Positions 34,197 through 42,084 of a DNA stretch of 43,740 nucleotides are shown piece after piece. The translations under genes were made by a program, and so were the position numbers. The stretch lies in IMG/VR virus record IMGVR_UViG_3300009436_002091, positions 1 to 43,740 of that record; one strand, given 5' to 3'. This stretch comes from a virus. The first letter of the stretch is position 1. Each line of letters opens with the position of its first letter. The notes below the pieces were generated by a model, which made no database searches, was not told where the DNA came from, and saw only the letters and a program-made list of their open reading frames with translations.

Positions 34197-36097
34197 GCTA
34201 TAAAATAAACAAAACTAATGGCGCATTGCTAGTAGAGCTAACTGATGGTATAATTGATATAACATCTACTGATATTACTTTAGTAGGTAAAAATTACAAA
34301 GGATTTGGAGAAGCATTTAACGAAAACTTTGTTAAAATTATTGAAAATTTTGCAGCAACTAGTGCGCCAAGCAATCCGTTAACTGGGCAGCTTTGGTTTG
34401 ACACTAGTGAAAATAGATTAAAGATTTATGACGGAGTTAGTTTTAAAACATCTGGCTCACCGGCAGTAAGTGCTACACAGCCAAACAATTTAGTAGCAGG
34501 TGATCTTTGGATTGATAATGAAGAAAATAAATTATACTTCTTTGACGGCACTGATATAGTACTTGTTGGCCCAGAGTATACTGCAACACAAGGAAAAACA
34601 GGACTTGAAGCAGTTACAATGGTTGATACTAGTAACCAAATTAGAACTGTACTAGCTATGTATATAGGCGGAGTACTTGCTGGAATATACAGTAGATTTG
34701 AATTTACTCCTGCGACAGATTATGTTATACTTCCTTATGTTGCTGGCAGAATTATAAAAGTTGGATTTAATCCAAGTGTAGTTGCAGATTTTAAATGGAA
34801 CGGAACAGCAGCCGCAGCTGAAGCATTAACCGATGCTTCTGGATCATCTTTTACAACAGCAGACTTTGTAAGAACTAATGAACGAGACGAATCAAATGCT
34901 TTAGTAGATCAAGTTATGGATGCTGGATTATTTGTTAAGGGCGACCAAGGATTAACTGTTGGATACGGTGATACTGAATATGCTGCATTAAAAACAATCG
35001 ACAGTGGTACTACAACAGCTTTAGAATTAAAGCAATTGAATTATGACTTTGCTATTAGAGTACCGCAAGGAAACGATTTTATAGAAGCATTTACACTTGA
35101 TACAAGTACTCAACGAATAGGTATATATCAATCTGCACCAACCGCAGCATTAGATGTAACAGGTGATGGTAAATTTACAGGTAACCTTACTATCGGCGGC
35201 AACATGACAATTCAAGGTACAACAACGTCTATTGATGTGCAAACATTTAGAGTTCAAGATCCTAATATTGAATTAGGATTATTAGATGATAGTACTGAAG
35301 GCGATGATACTAATGCTAATGGCGGCGGTATAACACTACGTTCAAGTAACGGTAGTAAAGATATTAGTTGGGTGCAATCAACAGGTAATTGGACATTTAA
35401 TCAAAATGTAGACTTAATTCAAGGCAAAGAATTTAGGATTCAAAATACACAAGTACTTTCTAAAATAAAACTAGGTGATTCGGTAGCAACTGCTAACGGC
35501 CTAACTAGCATAGGTACATTAGGTACATTAAGTGTTACTGGCAATACAGCAGTAGGAAGTCTTAGTTCACCAAATGCACTTACTATAACTTCAAATGGAC
35601 CTATCGATGTTAATAACCAAAGAATTTCAACTTTAGCAACACCTTCTGTTTCGGCAGATGCTGCTAACAAAGGTTATGTTGACGATCAATTAGCAAGTAG
35701 TACAATTCCGTTGACACTAGATATTACAGGGTTTACTACTCCAAATGCAGCAGGAGTTAGTGCAGGTCCAATTACTGATGTTGCAGCAGTTTTACAAAGT
35801 ATAAGTCCGGCAGCGACTAAATTAAACGGAACAATTGCTAATATTCACTGTACAAGTTATGCTAACTCTGCGGTTACAGGTATTAACGTAACAGTGTCAA
35901 CTGATAATTCAGGAGTATTGCAAAAGTCTACTATTGCAGTTGATGCAGCAGGAACACAAAACGAATCAGTAATACAAGACATTGCAGCAGCAAACACTGC
36001 ATCAGGTATTGTAAATCTATCTCCAAATAGATACACAATGATATTCACAGTATCGGGTTCAGTATGGACCCATACTTCTACAGCTAGTTATCCGTAA
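34193..36097 (+). CDS. Fibre-like structural protein, paralogue 2
   Basis: A 634-aa protein whose first 130 residues repeat the module of the preceding gene: ITLVGKNYKGFGEAFNENFVKIIENFA, GQLWFDTSENRLKIYDG, GDLWIDNEENKLYFFDG and VLVGPEY. A second shared stretch (about 145-165) has the pattern LAMYIGGVLAGIYS. A shaft-like middle includes GDGKFTGNLTIGGNMTIQGTTTS and a trimer-like segment near 350-410. The C-terminal 150 residues (ending WTHTSTASYP) differ from those of both neighbours and lack a collar domain. AGGAG lies 7 nt before the ATG, which overlaps the upstream stop. A fibre or fibre-anchor role is inferred from the shared N-module and position; the tip function is unknown. Confidence 0.65.
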   Translation: MSYKINKTNGALLVELTDGIIDITSTDITLVGKNYKGFGEAFNENFVKIIENFAATSAPSNPLTGQLWFDTSENRLKIYDGVSFKTSGSPAVSATQPNNLVAGDLWIDNEENKLYFFDGTDIVLVGPEYTATQGKTGLEAVTMVDTSNQIRTVLAMYIGGVLAGIYSRFEFTPATDYVILPYVAGRIIKVGFNPSVVADFKWNGTAAAAEALTDASGSSFTTADFVRTNERDESNALVDQVMDAGLFVKGDQGLTVGYGDTEYAALKTIDSGTTTALELKQLNYDFAIRVPQGNDFIEAFTLDTSTQRIGIYQSAPTAALDVTGDGKFTGNLTIGGNMTIQGTTTSIDVQTFRVQDPNIELGLLDDSTEGDDTNANGGGITLRSSNGSKDISWVQSTGNWTFNQNVDLIQGKEFRIQNTQVLSKIKLGDSVATANGLTSIGTLGTLSVTGNTAVGSLSSPNALTITSNGPIDVNNQRISTLATPSVSADAANKGYVDDQLASSTIPLTLDITGFTTPNAAGVSAGPITDVAAVLQSISPAATKLNGTIANIHCTSYANSAVTGINVTVSTDNSGVLQKSTIAVDAAGTQNESVIQDIAAANTASGIVNLSPNRYTMIFTVSGSVWTHTSTASYP

Positions 36098-36102
36098 CTT
36101 GC

Positions 36103-36110
36103 GATAAATA
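36103..36110 (+). promoter_or_regulatory. Candidate late promoter before fibre paralogue 3
   Basis: GATAAATA, seven of eight to the T4 late consensus, followed by CTA. It starts 5 nt after the stop of the preceding gene and ends 25 nt before the ATG at 36136. It shares its flank GCGATAAATAC almost exactly with the site at 31442 (CGATAAATAC). Confidence 0.65.
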
Positions 36111-36135
36111 CTAGCAACAAGGGGTTATTTAAAAT

Positions 36136-37641
36136 ATGGCGTATACAATTAACAAATATAACACTGATCAATTAACTATTGTACAAGACGGTACGTTAGA
36201 TCAGACAACAGACATTAAGCTAGTTGGTAAGAACTATGCAGGTTATGGTGAAATACAAAACGAAAATTTTGTATTCTTACTTGAAAACTTTGCTGGTGCT
36301 AATCAACCACCAAGAGCAGTACAAGGACAAATTTGGTTTGATAATGCAAACAGCAAACTAAAATTTAACGATGGTACTAAATGGCGCACAACAGGCGGCG
36401 CAGAAATTAGTGCTACTGCTCCTGCAGGATTAGCAACTGGTGATTTTTGGTGGGATACTACTAACGAGCAACTATATTCATATAATGGCGCAGACTTTGT
36501 ATTAATTGGCCCACAAGATGCTGGATCAGGTATTACACAGATGCAAAGTAAGTCAGTTAGAGACACTAGCTTAGTATCTAGAAGCGTTATTGCAGCTACA
36601 GTTAATGACGAAGTAGTATTTATAATTAGCCCAATACAGTTTACAATTGATAGCGGAGATGCTGAAAATACAATTTCAGGATTTGATGTTATACAATCTG
36701 GCGTAACCCTTAAAAATACACTTAGCGCATCTGGTGGCGTTACTAGTGGAACACAAAGATTCTACGGTACTGCAACTAACAGTGAAAAACTTAACGGACT
36801 ATCAGCAAGTAACTATGTTACTGCTACACCAGGATCGCCTAGTGTGTTTACTGAAATTACAAACTTTCAAACTGATGCAGGTATTGCAATTGGTGCAGGA
36901 TTAGATTTAAAAATCTTTATTGAAAATGATAATCAAGGTGTTATTAGTAATGCCCAAGGCGACGAAATACGTTTTCGTGCTAAACAAGCCGGTGGATTGC
37001 TTAAAAACATTGTAACAATGAAACCTGGTATACTAAAGCCAGGCATGAATGCAGCTAATACAGCAGTTGAAACAGTATCACTTGGTGATGCTGATAACTT
37101 ATTTTCAGCAGTACACGCTACTAACATTTATGGTACTTCAGAAAAAGCAAGTGCTCTTTTAGTAGGCGGTACAGCAAGAGTTGGCGCAGTTAACACTATT
37201 GGCACAGGTAGTAGTAATACTGTTGCAGTGCGTGATGGCGCAGGTAACTTAAATGCAGTATTATTCCAAGGTACTGCAACAAGCGCACGTTATGCTGACC
37301 TTGCAGAAAAATACACAACAGCAGAAGAACTTCCAGCAGGAACAGCAGTTGCAGTAGGCGGCGAAGCAGAAGTGCAGCCAGCAAGTGCAAGCAATCACTG
37401 TATTGGTGTTGTTTCAACTGATCCAGCATATATGATGAATAGTGATATTGACGGACAATATATTGGTCTTAAAGGACGTCTTCCAGTAAGAGTATCTGGA
37501 GTTGTTAAAAAAGGCCAAGCAGTATACGCTTTAGAAAATGGCGTGTGTACAACACTAGCAACAACTGCTCTAGTTGGCGTTGCACTTGAGTCAAGTGACG
37601 ATGCAAACGAAAAACTAATCGAGTGCGTATTAAAAGTATAA
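36136..37641 (+). CDS. Fibre-like structural protein, paralogue 3
   Basis: A 501-aa protein with the same N-terminal module as the two upstream genes: IKLVGKNYAGYGEIQNENFVFLLENFAG, GQIWFDNANSKLKFNDG, GDFWWDTTNEQLYSYNG and FVLIGPQ. The shaft is shorter (about 160-395). The C-terminal 110 residues begin ARYADLAEKYTTAEELPAGTAV and continue with GVVSTDPAYMMN, GLKGRLPVRVSG and VKKGQAVYAL. This C-terminal domain type is found at the ends of many phage fibre proteins; its exact role is not known to me. A GGGG-containing ribosome site lies about 11 nt upstream, and a late promoter lies between this gene and the previous one. With its two paralogues it forms a family with a common base and exchanged ends. 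Confidence 0.66.
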   Translation: MAYTINKYNTDQLTIVQDGTLDQTTDIKLVGKNYAGYGEIQNENFVFLLENFAGANQPPRAVQGQIWFDNANSKLKFNDGTKWRTTGGAEISATAPAGLATGDFWWDTTNEQLYSYNGADFVLIGPQDAGSGITQMQSKSVRDTSLVSRSVIAATVNDEVVFIISPIQFTIDSGDAENTISGFDVIQSGVTLKNTLSASGGVTSGTQRFYGTATNSEKLNGLSASNYVTATPGSPSVFTEITNFQTDAGIAIGAGLDLKIFIENDNQGVISNAQGDEIRFRAKQAGGLLKNIVTMKPGILKPGMNAANTAVETVSLGDADNLFSAVHATNIYGTSEKASALLVGGTARVGAVNTIGTGSSNTVAVRDGAGNLNAVLFQGTATSARYADLAEKYTTAEELPAGTAVAVGGEAEVQPASASNHCIGVVSTDPAYMMNSDIDGQYIGLKGRLPVRVSGVVKKGQAVYALENGVCTTLATTALVGVALESSDDANEKLIECVLKV

Positions 37642-37644
37642 ATA
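37637..37644 (+). promoter_or_regulatory. Late promoter, perfect TATAAATA
   Basis: An exact match to the T4 late promoter TATAAATA. It overlaps the TAA stop of the preceding fibre gene and ends 26 nt before the ATG at 37671, with AAAGAGGA as ribosome site in between. It is the strongest late-promoter match in the window. Confidence 0.75.
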
Positions 37645-37670
37645 TACGTAGTTAATAAAGAGGATAAATT

Positions 37671-38588
37671 ATGGCAGTTAATGTAGGTCAATCGATCGGT
37701 GAAGCAGAATATACAACCTTAAGAACGGGTATTAATCTTGTTATGGGTACACCAACAGGAACAGGCACTGCGGCAGCGGGCTATAATTTAGCAACGTCGG
37801 CAGCAGCTAGAGGACCAGCAGATAAAATACAAGCTGCTGACTGGAATGCACTTAAAGCAGATACTGATAAAGCATATGTACACCAAACAGGTAACGCCAT
37901 TAGTCCTGCACTAGCTACTGTTAATACTGACAGTTCGATTACAAAGGTAATACACGATGCGCTCGAAACTGCAATCAACTTTGTTAAGACTGACGGGCAG
38001 CGATTTAATTTAGCTGCTGGACAATCTACTACAACATCTGCACGTTCTAAAGGTAAAACTAACTGGAACGGAACACAAATACATGATGTTACATTTACTT
38101 GGGCAAGTTCAAACGCAGCAAAAGCATTTTTTAATGCAGGCGGACGTCTAAGAATTGCTACTACGTTGTCCTATTCAGGGTCAGAGGCAAAAACTTTAGA
38201 CTGGCAAACAATGGTAGCTGACACTTCTGTTATTGCTATTAATTATGTTAGTGCATTTAAAGAAAGCGGCACTGGCGGTACTATTAGTGCTAACGATGGT
38301 TACTATGATATTAATGGCACTGAAAGAGAATTATATACTCGAGGTGGCGCAAGTCCTTACTCAGAAAACAACTATAGAGTTCTAGCAAGATCGATTACTA
38401 ACGGTCTTCGTATCCGTGTACTGTATGAAGATAATGATGCAGGCGATCAAACTGGTACAGGCGCAGCAGTTGACGAAAATGTACAAGGTACTTTAACTAG
38501 TGCATTATCGTATGTACGTGCTACAGGCACAAATGTAGAAGTTACAGCACCGACTATTTCAACTGGCGACACAAATACTTTCACATAA
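37671..38588 (+). CDS. Fibre/virion structural protein of marine T4-like phages
   Basis: A 305-aa protein with an N-terminal region reading EYTTLRTGINLVMGTPTGTGTAAAGYN and then QAADWNALKADTDKAYVHQTG (about 56-76). The pattern of a short helix, G-T-G loop and W-N-x-L-x-x-D helix ending H-Q-T-G is one I associate with cyanophage and pelagiphage virion proteins. The C-terminal two thirds is a beta-sandwich-like region: KTNWNGTQIHDVTFTW, AKAFFNAGGRLRIAT, and a Gly/Thr-rich end. No catalytic motif is visible. It is the last virion gene before the sigma70 promoter of the next module, and has a perfect late promoter and a good ribosome site. Adsorption or particle-surface roles are plausible but unproven. 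Confidence 0.58.
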   Translation: MAVNVGQSIGEAEYTTLRTGINLVMGTPTGTGTAAAGYNLATSAAARGPADKIQAADWNALKADTDKAYVHQTGNAISPALATVNTDSSITKVIHDALETAINFVKTDGQRFNLAAGQSTTTSARSKGKTNWNGTQIHDVTFTWASSNAAKAFFNAGGRLRIATTLSYSGSEAKTLDWQTMVADTSVIAINYVSAFKESGTGGTISANDGYYDINGTERELYTRGGASPYSENNYRVLARSITNGLRIRVLYEDNDAGDQTGTGAAVDENVQGTLTSALSYVRATGTNVEVTAPTISTGDTNTFT

Positions 38589-38591
38589 CAC

Positions 38592-38620
38592 TTGACATCT
38601 AGCAGGTTTTAGTATATACT
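38592..38620 (+). promoter_or_regulatory. Sigma70-type promoter for the glycosyltransferase/radical SAM module
   Basis: TTGACA (38592-38597) and TATACT (38615-38620) are 17 nt apart, lying 4 nt after the stop of the last structural gene and about 26 nt before the ATG at 38646. The -35 is a perfect consensus. The -10 lies inside the first GTATATAC palindrome. The following genes should therefore be transcribed by host polymerase without late sigma factor. Confidence 0.8.
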
Positions 38621-38634
38621 ATAACAGTATATAC
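38611..38634 (+). repeat. Two GTATATAC palindromes overlapping the -10 region
   Basis: The self-complementary octamer GTATATAC occurs at 38612-38619 and 38627-38634, 15 bp from centre to centre. The first covers the -10 box; the second lies in the start-site/leader region just before AAGGAG. As DNA they could be paired operator half-sites. As RNA the two copies can pair to form an 8-bp stem with a 7-base loop, immediately 5' of the ribosome site. Confidence 0.55.
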
Positions 38635-38645
38635 AAGGAGCCATA

Positions 38646-38993
38646 ATGGACGAACGACTAGAAAAAGCATTGGAGTTTTCTAACTTCTTAGAAACTCAAA
38701 ATAATCAAAAAAGTATTTTCCTAAAACAGTATTACGATAATTTAGTTCATTATGTAGATGGACATAAGATATCTGTAACCACTGATCTAATCAGTTTCTG
38801 TCAAAGTATGCTTGCATTAGAACAAGACGAAACTATATTGTTAGATGATAATAATACTCCGTTTAATGTGACGTTGTTGAAAGACTTTACAAGAGAAATA
38901 CTCGGAGTATATACTTTTGCGTCTCGAAAGTACGCATATGACTATGCAAAGATTAAAAAGAACAGAAGCGTTGAAGGGTTAACTAATCTATGA
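38646..38993 (+). CDS. Conserved small phage protein, unknown function
   Basis: A 115-aa, mostly helical, charged protein beginning MDERLEKALEFSNFLETQNNQK (quoted in part: MDERLEKALEFSNFLETQ). It has a short beta-like middle (HKISVTTD) and a stretch ILLDDNNTPFNVTLLKDF at about 76-93. I believe proteins with the MDERLEKALEFSN start recur in marine T4-like phages, but I know no function. AAGGAG is 5 nt before the ATG, the best ribosome site of the module, so it may be the most strongly made protein of the set. It is first in a coupled operon, its stop overlapping the first glycosyltransferase start (ATGA). Confidence 0.6.
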   Translation: MDERLEKALEFSNFLETQNNQKSIFLKQYYDNLVHYVDGHKISVTTDLISFCQSMLALEQDETILLDDNNTPFNVTLLKDFTREILGVYTFASRKYAYDYAKIKKNRSVEGLTNL

Positions 38994-39841
38994 ATAATGG
39001 CGTAGTGTTATTTGCATTTAATAACGGGCGTATTGATTATATTAAGCAAGCAATTTATTGTGCAAAGCGTATAAAAGAGTATTTAAAACTTCCTGTACAA
39101 CTTATTACTAATGATAAAGAATATATTGAAAGTAATTTTACTTTTTATAAAAAATATATTGATGAAGTTACACATTGTGATGCACCGGTATCGTCTACTA
39201 AAACATTTCACAACGGCATTTATGCAAACAAAGGTAAGATTAAGTGGATTAATTCAGCAAGGGATTCTGCATACGAATTATCTATATTTGAAAAAACATT
39301 AGTAATAGACACTGACCTATTAATTAGTAATGATAAATTATTAACGTGCTTTGACACGCCCGAAGACTTTATGATTGCTAAAGATTATCATATGGTCAAT
39401 ACACAAAAGCATTACCCTAGTCTTGATAGAATTAGCGACAAGTCGATACCTATGTACTGGGCAACTATTTTATACTTTACTAAAAGTAATACAGCAAGAA
39501 CAGTATTTGACACAGTGCAGCACATTAAAGAAAATTATAGCTATTACAGATTAACATATGATATTGTTGAAACAAAATTTAGAAATGATTTTGCTTTTAG
39601 TATTGCAGTACACATGATGCGTGGCTTTGTTGAAGATAGTAATTGGCCAATGTCAGTTCCGTCTGATATGTGGGTATCGATTGATAAAGACGTATTAGTA
39701 GATATAAAAGATAACAGCATACAGTTATTAACACAGCGTGACTATGATTATCTAGCAGTTAAATTAACAGACGCTACAACACACATAATGAATAAATTTA
39801 GTTTAGATAAATTTATCGATACGGAGTTTGCTAATGAGTAA
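38990..39841 (+). CDS. Glycosyltransferase-like protein, type A copy 1
   Basis: A 283-aa protein with a GT-A-like layout: a first strand VVLFAFNNGRIDYIKQAIYCAKRI (residues 5-28, read in parts), PVQLITND at about 35-42, and a strand leading to LVIDTDLLI with a D-T-D motif at 107-109, the usual nucleotide-sugar/metal site. Later it has MYWATILYFTKS, a feature consistent with the acceptor-side sheet of small glycosyltransferases. The next gene is a clear paralogue. The start overlaps the 115-aa gene as ATGA. No signal or membrane segment is present, so it acts in the cytoplasm. The substrate is unknown; surface sugars, DNA bases or a virion protein are all possible. Confidence 0.62.
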   Translation: MNNGVVLFAFNNGRIDYIKQAIYCAKRIKEYLKLPVQLITNDKEYIESNFTFYKKYIDEVTHCDAPVSSTKTFHNGIYANKGKIKWINSARDSAYELSIFEKTLVIDTDLLISNDKLLTCFDTPEDFMIAKDYHMVNTQKHYPSLDRISDKSIPMYWATILYFTKSNTARTVFDTVQHIKENYSYYRLTYDIVETKFRNDFAFSIAVHMMRGFVEDSNWPMSVPSDMWVSIDKDVLVDIKDNSIQLLTQRDYDYLAVKLTDATTHIMNKFSLDKFIDTEFANE

Positions 39842-40658
39842 TGGTATATGTCTTGTTGCACAAAATAATTCAACAACAGATTATATTAGACAAGCATATG
39901 CGCTTGCATTAAGTGTGCTTGCAAAAAGTCCACGAACAAATATAAGTTTAATTACTAACGACGAAGTACCAGCTACGTATAAGTCTGTATTTGATAAGAT
40001 TATATCTATACCCTGGGGCGACCTAGCTGAAAAAAGTGAATGGAAAATAGATAACCGTTGGAAAGTATATTATGTAACACCTTATGAAAATACATTAGTA
40101 TTTGATGTTGATATGCTAGTACTAGATAATATTAGTTCTACTTGGCAAAGTTTTAGAAATAATCATTCTTTATTGTTTACTAAAAATGTTACTACATATA
40201 GAAATGAATTAGTGACATCGCGATATTACAGGAAAACTTTTGATGCAAATAATTTACCTGATGTATATTCAGGAATGTATCAATTTACTAAGTGTGAAGA
40301 AACTGCAAACTTTTATAAGTTATTAGATATTATTATGCAAAACTGGCAAGTATTTTATGAAAAATATACTCCTAACAGTTTGCAAAAATGGTGTAGTGTT
40401 GATGTAAGTATTGCAATTGCTTTAAAGATATTAGATATGCATGGTTATTGTTTAGATAAAAGTCCAATGTCATTTACTCATATGAAGACTCATATACAAA
40501 ATGTAAAACAACCGCAGTCTAAATGGACAGACATGCTACCTGTAGATTATAACGATGGCATTTATATTAACGGCTACAAACAATCCGGCGTGTTACATTA
40601 TGTTGAAGACGAATTTTTAACAAACGACATGTTAGCCTGGTTAGAGGAAAAAGTATAA
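39834..40658 (+). CDS. Glycosyltransferase-like protein, type A copy 2
   Basis: A 274-aa paralogue of the preceding protein: ICLVAQNNSTTDYIRQAYALAL at the N-terminus, NISLITNDEVP at about 36-46, and LVFDVDMLVLDN with a D-V-D motif at 91-93. Further shared pieces are YSGMYQFTK in the middle and a C-terminal helix rich in acidic residues. The ATG at 39834 overlaps the previous stop by 8 nt (ATGAGTAA) and has GGAG 7 nt upstream; an in-frame TTG at 39828 is too close to the ribosome site. Divergence from copy 1 is considerable outside the motifs, so the two probably act on different donors or acceptors. The stop overlaps the next ATG as TAATG. Confidence 0.64.
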   Translation: MSNGICLVAQNNSTTDYIRQAYALALSVLAKSPRTNISLITNDEVPATYKSVFDKIISIPWGDLAEKSEWKIDNRWKVYYVTPYENTLVFDVDMLVLDNISSTWQSFRNNHSLLFTKNVTTYRNELVTSRYYRKTFDANNLPDVYSGMYQFTKCEETANFYKLLDIIMQNWQVFYEKYTPNSLQKWCSVDVSIAIALKILDMHGYCLDKSPMSFTHMKTHIQNVKQPQSKWTDMLPVDYNDGIYINGYKQSGVLHYVEDEFLTNDMLAWLEEKV

Positions 40659-41191
40659 TGTTTTATATACACTATGACGAAAACGGTAATATAAATTCAG
40701 TTGCTAATCATAATGATACTGAATTGTGGATAGAAACTACACAAGAAATATTTGATGATTTTTCTTTTGGACGTAAGCACTTTCATGAATATATAATGGT
40801 TGAAGATATTCGAGTAAAAGGAAAAATGCATCTTGTATCTACAACTTATATTGAAGAAGGTAATACAGCACACACTACTGGCCCTATAATTCGTGCCGAT
40901 AGATTAGACTCTGGCATTCAGCTTATACAGAATAATGAATCGTGGACTGTAAATAACTTCATAGACGATGAAACATGTACTAGCCTATCTATCGGCGATA
41001 ACCATATTAAGGAATACTATATTGTAGATGCAACTAATAGGTTTATATTATTTGATAAATTTACTTTAGATTTAAAAGATTTCATACACACTGACAGCAT
41101 TGAAATACAAGGATGTTCGTCAACTAAGAATGTGTCTGTTGTCACTCGTAGTAGTCATATACCACATGTACATACAGTAGGAAAACTATAA
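40658..41191 (+). CDS. Unknown protein within the glycosyltransferase module
   Basis: A 177-aa protein I do not recognise. It starts MFYIHYDENGNINSVANHND, has a beta-rich composition with many Asp, Ile and Thr, and contains WTVNNFIDDETCTSLSIGDNH (about 95-115, in parts). The end is Ser/Val/His-rich (VVTRSSHIPHVHTVGKL). No signal peptide, membrane segment, coiled coil or cofactor motif is visible. Start and stop both overlap neighbours as TAATG, so it is made in fixed proportion with the glycosyltransferases. It could be a chaperone, a modified substrate or a sugar-processing protein; nothing in the sequence decides. Confidence 0.55.
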   Translation: MFYIHYDENGNINSVANHNDTELWIETTQEIFDDFSFGRKHFHEYIMVEDIRVKGKMHLVSTTYIEEGNTAHTTGPIIRADRLDSGIQLIQNNESWTVNNFIDDETCTSLSIGDNHIKEYYIVDATNRFILFDKFTLDLKDFIHTDSIEIQGCSSTKNVSVVTRSSHIPHVHTVGKL

Positions 41192-42084
41192 TGAAAATAA
41201 TCGATCAAGACATAATATTTTTAAGTTATGACGAACCAAACGCTGAAGAAAACTATGCAGACTTATTAACCAAAGTGCCTTGGGCAAAACGTGTACACGG
41301 AGTTGAAGGCAGTGATGCTGCACATAAAGCCTGTGCTAGATTAAGTGAAACTGAAAACTTTGTTACTATTGACGGCGACACTATTATTGATCCTAAGTTT
41401 TTAGAAGTAGAATTAGATTTAGAAAAACTAAATGCAACTCCAGAGTATCAGTTTAGTTGGGCAGGTAAGATCGACGTTAACGGATTAATGTACGGCAACG
41501 GCAGTATTAAAATGTGGACTAGAGACTTTGTAAAAAATATGAGGACACACGAAAATACAGACGGATCAGACGAAACTAATATTGAATTTTGTTACTTTGA
41601 CAACTACTTACAACTTAATGAAAATTATAGTACAAGTATTATAAGTTCAACGCCGCAACAAGCGTGGCGAGCAGGATTTCGTGAAGGTGTAAAAATGTCT
41701 TTAAATAGAGGCAAGCCTATTGAAGACTTAAAATCAGTATGGTGGCAAAATTATAATAGACTATTAATATGGACTATGATTGGTTCGGATGTTAATAACG
41801 GCATATGGTCTATACTTGGTGCTCGTGAAGGTGTCTTTAAAACAATGTGTACAGATTGGGATCATGTACAAGTACGTGACTTTACATATCTAAATAGTTT
41901 ATGGAACGAAAAACAACAAATTGAAACAACTGATGAAGATATATTAGAAGCAGTTGAAGTATTAGGAGACCATTTAATTTCAGAATTAGGATTGCCGATT
42001 GCCCAACGCCCGTTAGATATACAACAAAGCAAGTTCTTTAAAACAATATATGTTCCTAACCTAAGAAATGTAAAACTTAAATGA
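41191..42084 (+). CDS. Glycosyltransferase-like protein, type B copy 1
   Basis: A 297-aa protein with IIFLSYDEPNAEENYADLL at the N-terminus, PWAKRVHGVEG at about 30-40, and FVTIDGDTIID with a D-G-D at 61-63. Then come GLMYGNGSIKMWT and a long C-terminal helical part with VWWQNYNRLLIWTMIGSDV. The order of strand, basic loop, D-x-D and Y-G-N-G is consistent with a GT-A fold, though I assign it with less certainty than the type A pair. The partial gene at 43433 is a clear paralogue, sharing S-Y-x-E, AKRxHGV and YGNG. The stop overlaps the radical SAM start as ATGA, which links the two functions. Substrate unknown. Confidence 0.58.
   Translation: MKIIDQDIIFLSYDEPNAEENYADLLTKVPWAKRVHGVEGSDAAHKACARLSETENFVTIDGDTIIDPKFLEVELDLEKLNATPEYQFSWAGKIDVNGLMYGNGSIKMWTRDFVKNMRTHENTDGSDETNIEFCYFDNYLQLNENYSTSIISSTPQQAWRAGFREGVKMSLNRGKPIEDLKSVWWQNYNRLLIWTMIGSDVNNGIWSILGAREGVFKTMCTDWDHVQVRDFTYLNSLWNEKQQIETTDEDILEAVEVLGDHLISELGLPIAQRPLDIQQSKFFKTIYVPNLRNVKLK

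Noticed and set aside
39828-39833. TTG start for the second type A glycosyltransferase
   Set aside because: It lies 1 nt from the GGAG ribosome site; the ATG at 39834 is at normal spacing.
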